64,000 nt of DNA from Myotis daubentonii (Eukaryota; Chordata; Mammalia; Chiroptera; Vespertilionidae). This document shows positions 55,675 to 64,000 of this stretch, piece by piece. The DNA lies in NCBI RefSeq assembly GCF_963259705.1, contig NC_081841.1, positions 115,046,979 to 115,110,978 on the forward strand. The letters run 5' to 3'. The position numbers were made by a program, and so were the translations under genes. Position 1 is the first letter of the stretch. Every line of letters begins with the position of its first letter. Below the pieces are notes generated by a model. It was not told the DNA's origin. It did no database searches and worked only from the letters and a program-made list of their open reading frames with translations.

Positions 55675-57539
55675 TAAATAATAATGTTAAATGTAAATGG
55701 ATTAAATGCTCCAATCAAAAGACATAGGGTAGATGAATGGATGAGAAAACATGAAACATACATTTGCTGTCTACAAGTGACCCACATCAGAACAAAGGAC
55801 TCACACAGACTGATAGTGAAGGGATGGAAAATTCTTTTCAAATGAATGGAAATGAAACAAAAGTTGGGTAGCAATACTTATATTTTACAAATTAGACCTC
55901 AAAGTGAAGGCCATAACAAGAGATAAGGAAGGCCACTTCATAATACTAAAGGGATCAATAACACAAGAGGATATAACCCTGGTAAACATATATGCACCTA
56001 ATGCAGCAGCAACTAAATACATAAAAAAAACCTGGAGGATATCAAGGGAGCGATCGACAGCTTTACAGCCATAGAGGGGGATTTTAATATCCTATTGACA
56101 TGACTGGATAAATCCTCTAAAATATCAGCAAAGAAACATCAATCCTAAATGACTCACTAGATCACATGGATTTAATTGACATCTTCAGAACATTTCACTA
56201 CAAAGCTACAGAATACACCTTATTCTCAACTGCCCATGGGACATATTCAAAGATAGACCACATATTGTGACAAAGGCAAAGCCTCTTCAAATTTAAGAAA
56301 ATAGAAATCATATCAAACATCTTCTCAGTTCACAATGGCATAAAGTTACAAATAAACTACAATAAAAATATCAAGCACTTACAGGGTAAATAGCATGCTA
56401 TTAAATAATGATTGTGTTATCAAGAATATCAAAAAATAGATAACAAGCATCCTGGTAACAAATGACAATGAAATCACAACAATCCAAAATCTATGGGACA
56501 CAGTGAAAGCAGTCTTGAGAGGGAAGTTTATAGCTCTACAGACCTACCTCAAAAGGCAAGAAAAATGGTAGTAAATGGTAGTAAATCAAAGAATTAGAAA
56601 GAGAACAACAAGGAAAGCCCGCAGTGAGCAGAAGGAAGGAGATAATAAAGATCAGAGAAGAAATAAATGACATAGAAACAAACAAACAAACAAAAAACAA
56701 TACCTAAGATCAATGAAACCAAGAGCTGGTTCTTTGAAAGGATAAACAAGATTGATGAGCTTCTAGCAAGGCTCACCAAGAAAAAAAGAGAGAGGACCCA
56801 AATAAACAAAATCAGAAATAAAAGTGGTGAAGTAACAACAGACCCCACAGAAATACAAAGGATTGTAAAAAAAGATATACTATGAACAACTCTACTCCAA
56901 CAAACAGGACAACTTAGACGAAATGGACATATTCTTAGAAACATACCAGCTTCCAAAACTCAAACAGGAACAATAAAAAAAATCTGAATAGGCTGATAAC
57001 TACTGATGAAATTGAAGCAATAATCAAAAAAGTCTTCCAGCAAACAAAAGCCCTGGTCTGGTTGGCTTTACTGGGGAATTCTCCCAAACATTCAAAGCAG
57101 AAATAAAACCTATCCTCCTCAGACTATTCCAAAAAATTCAAGAAGAAAGAACACTTCAACACTCTTTCTATGAAGACAGCATTACCCTATTTCCAAAATC
57201 AGATACAGACACCATAAAGAAGAAAAACTACAGGGCAATATTCTTAATGAACACAGATACTAAAATCCTCAACAAAATTTTAGCAAATCAGATCCAGCAT
57301 TACATTAGAAATCTCATACAGCATGACCAAGTGGGATTTATTTTGGGGATGCGAGGATGGAACAATATCCACAAATCAATAAACGTGATACATCACATAA
57401 ACAAATTGAAAGAAAAAACACACATGGTCATATCAATTGATGCAGAAAAAGCATTTGACAAAATTCAGCACCCATTTTTGATAAAAACTCTCAGCAAGGT
57501 GGGAGTAGAAGGATCATACCTCAACATAATAAAAGCCTT
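55675..57539 (+). pseudogene. LINE-1 ORF2 endonuclease to reverse transcriptase, defective
   Basis: The endonuclease domain begins right after the Helitron and runs to about 56400 with stops. The linker and reverse transcriptase follow; 57247-57567 stays open up to the SINE. The reverse transcriptase continues after the SINE (57780-58200) and there keeps a DDM pair (GATGAC near 57985), unlike the copy at 18502. Confidence 0.85.
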
Positions 57540-57767
57540 GCCGAAACTTGTTTGGCTCGGTGGATAGAGCATCAGCCTGCGGACTGAAGGGTCCCAAGTT
57601 CGATTCCGGTCAAGGCCATGTACCTGGGTTGCGGGCACATCCTCAGTGGGGGATGTGTAGGAGGCAGCTGATCGATGTTTCTCTCTCATCGATGTTTCTA
57701 GCTCTCTATCTCTCTCCCTTCCTCTCTGTAGAAAATCAATAAAATATATTTTAAAAAAATAAAAATA
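57540..57767 (+). mobile_element. Young VES SINE in LINE-1 ORF2
   Basis: A near-consensus VES with A box TTTGGCTCGGTGGATAG, B box AGTTCGATTCCGG and an A-rich tail. It is flanked by the perfect 12-base duplication AATAAAAGCCTT (57528-57539, 57768-57779). Low divergence means a recent insertion; it may be polymorphic. Confidence 0.96.
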
Positions 57768-58525
57768 AATAAAAGCCTTATATGACAGGTCCACAGCCAA
57801 CATCATACTCAATGGACAAAAACTAACACCATTTCCCCTAAGAACAGGAACAAGACAGGGATGCCCACTCTCACCACTCCTGTTCTACATAGTACTGGAA
57901 CTATTAGCCATTGCAATTAGACAAGAAGAAGAAATAAAAGGCATCCAAATTGGAAAAGAAGAAGCAAAAATGACCTTATTCCCAGATGACATGATATTGT
58001 ACATAGAAAACCCTAAGGACTCCATAAAAAAACTACTAGCCTTAATAAATGAATTCGACAATGTAGCAGGATAGAAAATTAACACCCAGAAATCTATGGC
58101 CTTTTTATACACCAATAATGAACTCACAGAAAGAGAAATGGAAAAAAAATTGCATTTACCATTGCAACAAAAAATTAACATAAGTAGGAATAAACTTAAC
58201 TAAGGAAGTAAAAGAACTGTACTCGGAAAACTACAAGATATGATATTACTTTTTTGTGGAATCTAATGAAATTTGTGGTATCTAAAATAAACTAATGAAT
58301 TAAATAGATTCAGAGGCATGGAAGTATAAAGCAAACTGATGATTCTTAAAGGGAAAGGGGAAGGGGGAAGAGAAAGATTAAACAAAGATCTTATATGCAT
58401 ATGTGCATTGCCCATGGTCACAGACAATAGTGCAGTGAAGGCCTAAGATGGGGCAGAAATGAAGTGGAAGAGGGTTATAGGGGAAAAAAGGTGAGGACAT
58501 CTGTAATACTTTCAACAATGAGGGT

Positions 58526-59250
58526 AAAATAATAACAGTGATTGGATGGGATTCAGGCATTGGGTAATTAATTCTCAGGGGTGTTCCCTGGATGAGTTAG
58601 TCAAGTCAATTATAGTTGAGTTGGGATTTTCCTATGGGGTTTTTCTATGTCTTGATGAATGACCTCTGACATTTCCACAAAGATTTTTATTCATCTAAGA
58701 ATATCCAATATTCGGGCTGGAGGAAGGATGTGTCTCATTTTTGGAGCTGAATGAGTTCAGCTCTTATTTATATAGTGGAGGTTTATTGTTTAGAATTTCA
58801 AAAAGTAATTTTAATTAAAAAGTCAAACTTAAAAAGCAGTCACTCATTTTTTTCATGTCTTATCTTAGTCTTGGCTTTGTTCATCTTTAACCTTAGTTTC
58901 ATTTTGAGGATTTAAAACTATACTTTAAATAAAGTCATACCCTTTATTACAAGCAAGAAAATGTCCTGGATTTAAGAGTTAATTTATTTAAATATATTTG
59001 ATATACTGGGGAGCCAGTATGCTTAATGGGACCATTATTGAATTTTAGAGCTGTGTCTGCGTCCAAAGGGTGGTCCAGGGTAAGTATCTTTGGAATGCTG
59101 CTGACTATGCCAAGTGAATGTCAATGTAAGCCTATAGAGAATTTTTGTGTTTATTTGATTAAACTATTGATAATTGTGGAAAAGTAAAATTGCAATGGTT
59201 TGATATAATGCTCCAGAGAATGGCAGTTCTGTATCTCATTTTATATATTA
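58526..59250. other. Unrecognised DNA
   Basis: No gene or repeat that I can identify between the L1 3' end and the next Helitron. Confidence 0.4.
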
Positions 59251-60618
59251 CTAGAGGCCCGGTGCACAAAAATATGTGCACTCGGGGGGGAGAGGGGGGT
59301 CCCCCAGCCTGGCCTGTGCCCTCTCGCAGTCTGGGACCCCTCGGGAGATAACGACCTGCTGGCTTAGGCCTGCTCCCGGGTGGCAGAGGGCAGGCCCAAT
59401 CCCTAGGTGCAGCCCCTGGTTGGGTTCAGAGCAGGGCCGATTGGGGAGTTGGGGCGCTGCCCTTGTCATGCACAGAGCAGGGCAGATTGGGAGGTTGCGA
59501 TGCCACCCTCAGTCACTCTCAGGGTAGGGCCGATTGGGGGGTTGGGGCACCGCCCACTGTCACACTCAAGGCAGAGTCGATGGGAAGGTTGTGGCGCCAC
59601 CCCCTGTCACGCACAGAGCAGGGCCAATCAGGGGGTTGGGGTGCTGCCCCCTGTCACTCACAGAGCAGGGCCGATCAGGGGGTTGGGGCGCCGCCACTGT
59701 CACACTCAGGGCAGGGCCGATGGGGAGGTTATGGCTCTACCCCATCCCACACAGAGCAGGGCCCATTGGGGGGGGGGGGGTTGGGGCACCTTCACCTGTC
59801 ATGAACAGAGCAGGGCCGATAGGTAGGTTGTGGCCCTGCTCCCTGTCACACACAGAGCCACAGGGCAATCAGGAGGTTTGGGCGCTGCCCCCTGTCACAC
59901 TGATCCCGGTGCTGGGAGGCCTCTCAGCTCCGCTGATCCCAGTTCTAGGAGGCATATTACCCTTTTACTATATAGAATAGAGGCCTGGTGCACGGGTGGG
60001 GGCCAGCTGGTTTGCCCTGAAGGGTGTCCTGGATCAGGGTGGGGGTCCCCACTGCGGTGCCTGGCCAGCCTGGGTGAGGGGATGATGGCTGTTTGCAGCT
60101 GGTCACACACCCTTCAGGGTGGGGGTCCCCACTGGGGTGCCTGGCCAGTCTGGGTGAGGGGCTGAGGGCTGTTTTCAGGCTGGGACTGAAGCTCCCAACT
60201 GCTCCTTTTTTTCTTCTTTTCTTTTTTTTTATTCTGGGCCAGCTTTAGCTCTGAGGCTCCAGCTCTTAGGCCTCGGCTCCTGAAAGCAGGTATCTGGTTT
60301 GTTTCGGTTCTCGAAACTCTGTATCAACTCCAGCTCTGAGATCCCAGCTCGCTGAAAGCTGGTTTCTGGGTGTTTTGTTTTTTTTAGCATCTATATTTGT
60401 TGCAATGTTTTAAACTGCAGGCTCAGAGGCCTGCAGCGGCCGGCCGGGAACGTTGGAGTCCTCCGTCACTGAAGCAAGCAAACCTCATGTTAGTTTCAAG
60501 CTGCCTGGCTGCCGGCCGCCATCTTGGCTGAAAGTTAATTTGCATATTGCCCTGATTAGCCAATGGGAAGGGTAGCAGTCGTACGCCAATTACCATGTTT
60601 CTCTTTTATTAGTGTAGA
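59251..60618 (-). mobile_element. Composite Helitron (A+B form), minus strand
   Basis: 3' CTAG (59251-59254) and a hairpin GTGCACAAAAATATGTGCAC (59272-59281 side) lie at the left. The minus-strand 5' end is TCTACACTAATAAAAGAG (at 60618). The internal fusion is near 59977/59978. Part B has only about 10 minisatellite units (59410-59905). Part A carries a perfect YY1-type GCCGCCATCTT (60515-60525), a reverse octamer (60538-60545) and CCAAT (60560-60564). Another Helitron touches its 5' end. Confidence 0.9.
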
Positions 60619-61165
60619 CTAGAGGCATGGATCACGAAATGCTTGCATTGGGGGGAGGGGGTGTCCCTCAGCCCAGCCTGTACCCTCTCCAATCTGGGAC
60701 CCCTCAGGGTATGTCCAACTGCCAGTTTAGGCCCGATCCCTGTAGGCCCTGTGGGATTGGGCCTAAACCAGCAGTCAGAAATCCCTCTCACAATCTGGGA
60801 CTGCTGGCTCCCAACCGTTCACCTGCCTGCCTGCCCGATTGCCCCTAACCATTCCCCTGCCAGCCTGACTGATGCCTAACTGCTCCCCTGCCAGCCCGAT
60901 TGCCCCAACTGCCCTCTCCTGCTGGCCGGGTCGCCTCCAACTTCCCTCCCCTGCCAACCCAGTCATCCCAAATTGCCCTCCCCTGCCAGCCTGGTTGCCC
61001 TCAACTGCCCTCCCTGCAGTCCTGGTAGCCCCTAATTGTCCTCCTGTGCTGGCCTGATCGCCCACAACTGCCCTCCCCTGCCAGCCATCTTGTGCCCACA
61101 TGGGGGTGGCCATCTTGTGTGAGGTGTGATGGTCAATTTGCATATTGTCTTTTTATTATATAGGA
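60619..61165 (-). mobile_element. Short Helitron abutting the composite (minus strand)
   Basis: 3' CTAG (60619-60622) starts at the next base after the composite element; the minus-strand 5' end is TCCTATATAATAAAAAGAC (plus ..TAGGA at 61165). It has an internal inverted repeat (about 60711-60785), C-rich repeats and CCATCTTGTG / GGGGGTGGCCATC blocks like the copy at 6514. An octamer lies near the 5' end. Confidence 0.9.
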
Positions 61166-61565
61166 TTATAAAAAGTATATATGTAAGTGGGCTATATTAA
61201 ATCCATTGGTGATAGATTAGGGAGGTGGGAGAAAGCAAAATGGGGGAACCTCTGGAATTGGATGAAAAATGAAATGATAGACACATATTTTACATAGGGG
61301 GGTATAAGATAGTTAATAGTCAACAATTTATACGATAATAACTAGGAGAGGATTTATGGTCTTCATCCTGATGAATTTGTTGTGTCCTGAGGGGCCTGAA
61401 AAAAGGGGAGTAACCCTGACATTTCAAAGGTATGTTATGTAAAACACAATAGATAGGATTAGTTAAGGTAAAGATTTACTTTTGTTAGGGAAGATTTTAG
61501 TCTAGGATATGACTACATGCCATAAACAGTTTTTAGTTTAAAAGTTTTAATTTTAGATCATTTTT
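61166..61565. other. Unrecognised DNA
   Basis: AT-rich; no feature supported. Confidence 0.4.
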
Positions 61566-62960
61566 TGTGGTTATTTTAGGTCTCTGAGTTGGCATGGCTG
61601 CCACACAAGCCTTCCCTGAGCATGTCAAGTTAGCTTGTGGCCCCTTTTTGTCCACACTATTTTTCTCTGGTCATTTTTTTCCTTCTTCTTCTCCTTCTCC
61701 TCCTTTTCCTTGCCTCCTCCTCCTCCTCCTACTTCCTTCTATTATTTTTCTCATTCTTCAAAAACCCTTTAACATTTCTTGTAATACTGATTTGGTGGTA
61801 ATGAACCTCTTTAGATTTTCATTTTCTGGGAACTCTTTATTTCCCGTTTAATTTTAAATGATACTCTTGCTAGGTAAGTAGTCTTGCTTGAAGGTCTTGC
61901 TTTTTATTACTTTGGATATTTCATGCCAATCCCTCTGGCCTGAAATATTTCTGTTCAGAAATCAGTTGACCATATTATGGAAGTTCCCTTGTAGGTAATT
62001 GTCTTTCTCTTGCTGCTTTTAAGATATTCTCTTGTTCTTTAACCTTTGGCATTTTAATTATGATAAATAATGGTGTGGGTCTCTTTGGGTTCATCTTTTT
62101 TGGGACTTTCTGCACTTTCTTGACTTATGTGTCTTTTTCCTTCACCAGGTTAGAGAAGTTTTCAGTCATTATTTCTTCAAATAGGTTCTTAATTCCTTGC
62201 TCTCTCTCTCCTTCTGCTGGTGCCCCTATGATGTGGAGGCTGTTAACTTTTATGTTGCCCCAAAGATCTCTTGAAATGTCCTAATTTTTTAAAAAATTAT
62301 TTTTTTCTTTTTGTTGCTTTATTTGGGTGTTTTTCGCTTTCTTGTCCTTTCAATCACTGATTCCACACTCTGCTTCATCGAGTGTACTCTTTATTCCTTC
62401 TAGTGAACTTTTCATTTCAGATGTAGTATTCTTCATTTAGGCCTTGGTTCTTTTTCATGGTTCTTTTTAAAAATATATTTATTTTTATTGATTTCAGAGA
62501 GGAAGGAAGAGGGAGCAAGAGAGATAGAAACCACAATGGTGAGATACAATCATTGATCAGCTGCCTCCTGCATGCCCCCTACTGAGGATTGAGTCCTCAA
62601 CCCAGGCATGTGCTCTTGACCAGAATCTAAGACTCTTCAGTCTGTAGGCTGACACACTATCCACTGAGCCAAACCATCTAGGGCTTCATGTTTCTTATGT
62701 CCCATTTAATGCTGTTGACATTCGCACTAAGCTTCTTGAGCATCCTTATAATATATATTTTTAACTTTATAGCTGGTAAATAGCTCACCTCCATTTCATT
62801 TAGCTTTTTTTTCCCTGGAGATTTCTCCTGTCGTTTAATTTGGGACATGTTTCTTTGTCTCCCATTTTGGCTGCCTTTTTGTGTTTGTGTGTATATATTA
62901 GGTTGATTTGCAATGTCTTTAAATCTTGGTAGGGTGGTCATATGTAGTAGGTGTCCTGTG
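61566..62960 (-). pseudogene. Old LINE-1 or HAL1 ORF1 (minus strand)
   Basis: Read in reverse: ORF1 N-terminus (62680-62941, 87 codons open, with a coiled-coil-like run), a SINE, then the RNA-binding and C-terminal regions (62280 down to about 61740), and a purine repeat (61680-61740) at the same place as in the L1 at 53978. No ORF2 follows, so it may be a HAL1 (ORF1-only L1 relative) or a truncated L1. Heavily diverged. Confidence 0.65.
62466..62684 (-). mobile_element. VES-type SINE (minus strand)
   Basis: Reversed VES body (GATCAGCTGCCTCCTGCATG, TCCACTGAGCCAAACCATC) with target duplication TTCATGGTTCTT / TTCATGTTTCTT (62454-62465, 62685-62696; 11 of 12). Inserted in ORF1 of the old L1. 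Confidence 0.88.
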
Positions 62961-64000
62961 GAATTCAGTTAAGCAGTCTCCTTATTCACCTGAGCTGGTG
63001 CTCCAGGAATATGAGCTCTCCTGTTGTAATTGAGTTTTGATTTCTATTGGCCCATTCATGCATGGGGTTGACCCTTTGGCTGACTGATTGTAAGGATTGA
63101 CACCAACAAACTATATGAGTAAGTGCCCACAACACAAAGCATAATTTGCTTTAGCAGGGTCTTGTGTTTGCCAAGATATCCCTTTGGATATGCAACGTAT
63201 GAAGCTAATTGGATACCACTCTAATATCATCTGAAGCTAGCCACTGGGTGTGTGTTTTCTGGGACCTCTTGGGAGAGACTCTAGTGCAAGTCAATGTCAA
63301 ATACTGACTATGACTGCTCCTGGACAACCTGTTCAGAGCTACAGAGTAATCCACAGTTTTGGGCTGCCTCTGCTGGGCCTTGGAATGTATGTGATGGATT
63401 AAGCTATGCATCAAGGCTGGCTTCCACCAGCACCAAGTATGGGAGCAGGACAACAAAAGGTCCAAAGTACCCCAAGATCTGCCTCTACTTGCTTCCATCT
63501 GACAACTGCCCAAGGCACCCTGAGATCTGCCTCTAATTGCCTTTGTGGATGGCTCACTGTTAGGCTTAATAATTGAAAGAGCCTCTGGCAATACTTGAGT
63601 TGAATGAGGTGGGTTCTTAGTAAGTCACCAGGTAAGGGCAAGAGGTGTTCACCAGATTGATACAGGTTCAAACTTGGTGCAAGTGCTGGGTCTGAGGCAA
63701 CTCAGCAAAAGTCTCAGGCCTTACCAAGTTTTGATGCCCACCACTAGGTGCCCACAGACCTTGTTATGAGGCAGGATTTCTGGGAGTCATCAGGGTGAGG
63801 TCAAGAGAGTTTATCAGACCCAAACAGACCAAGATTCGGCCCTGTGAAAGGAAGGCTTTGGACCAGTCTGGTGTGTGAGGAAAAATTATGTCTGTCCTAG
63901 AGCCACACAATTCTGTTGGAAGCCAAAGCTCAGCATGGTGATCCACTGACATTTTAAGCGTGGGACTAGTGGATCTCCCATGAGGCACCAGTGAGGCTTG
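62961..64000 (-). mobile_element. Probable 5' region of the old LINE-1
   Basis: Lies upstream of the minus-strand ORF1 and has the composition of an L1 5' region, with repeated CCAAGATCTGCCTCTA-type phrases (about 63465-63545) and GCACCAAGTATGGGAGCAG. No coding frame is supported. It continues past the window edge. Confidence 0.45.

Larger units (their letters stand above)
52571..58525 (+). mobile_element. LINE-1 split by a composite Helitron
   Basis: The tail of the 5' region (52571-53050, ending GAGCCACATAACCAGACACC) leads straight into ORF1 (about 53080-53970). A purine repeat, the Helitron and ORF2 from 55675 follow. ORF2 reverse transcriptase (57247-58200) holds a VES SINE. Near 58237 a deletion joins the reverse transcriptase end to the 3' UTR, which runs to about 58525 (GACATCTGTAATACTTTCAAC). 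This copy shows the normal order 5' region-ORF1-ORF2 that the L1s at 14753 and 33645 lack. Confidence 0.85.

Noticed and set aside
1..64000. Autonomous Helitron (Rep/helicase) or hAT transposase gene
   Set aside because: No frame in the window shows such domains; all Helitron and hAT copies here look non-autonomous.

Overview
This window looks like nuclear DNA of a vesper bat (Vespertilionidae; Myotis-like or a relative). Three repeat signatures point there together. There are many non-autonomous Helitrons with TC 5' ends, a 3' hairpin and CTAG 3' ends, of the HeliBat type. There are tRNA-derived VES SINEs with intact A and B boxes and target-site duplications. There are three SPIN-type hAT copies. 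Older mammalian repeats (MER20, MIR, L2, probable MLT1) and many LINE-1 (L1) copies fill most of the rest. I found no convincing host protein-coding gene, no cellular RNA gene and no complete autonomous transposon. Most long open frames lie antisense to L1, in minisatellites or in microsatellites.

Layout. 0-4.5 kb: a Helitron fragment, old L1 with a SINE, then three Helitrons head to tail without spacing (1107-4487). 4.5-9.4 kb: mostly unrecognised AT-rich DNA with MIR, a short minus-strand Helitron, MER20 and a SPIN copy. 9.4-11.15 kb: two abutting minus-strand Helitrons in or beside an L1. 11.15-14.75 kb: minus-strand L1 ORF2. 14.75-22.36 kb: a plus-strand L1 with a long 5' region and no ORF1, carrying a VES SINE, two SPIN copies and a solo LTR. 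22.36-24.7 kb: older L1. 24.7-31.2 kb: SINEs, L1 3' ends, MIR/L2, two short Helitrons and unrecognised DNA. 31.2-39.3 kb: two minus-strand L1s, the second again without ORF1. 39.7-41.4 kb: composite Helitron inside an old DNA-transposon-like repeat. 42-48.3 kb: unrecognised DNA, two SINEs at one target, an L1 and a hairpin. 48.3-50.3 kb: L1 5' regions. 51.3-52.57 kb: a GC-rich, promoter-like segment ending in a Helitron 5' terminus. 52.57-58.5 kb: an L1 split by a composite Helitron. 59.25-61.17 kb: tandem minus-strand Helitrons. 61.5-64 kb: old minus-strand L1 ORF1 and probable 5' region.

The most notable signal is in the Helitrons. They stack end to end. One composite form (two elements fused at internal termini) occurs four times. 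Their 5' ends carry an inverted CCAAT box, a perfect octamer (ATGCAAAT) and often a YY1-like site. One short subfamily carries inverted pairs of CTCF-core-like motifs. Together these elements could scatter regulatory modules through the genome. That role is inferred; the motifs are seen directly. Repeat family names come from recognition by eye, and boundaries marked approximate are within about 10-30 bases.
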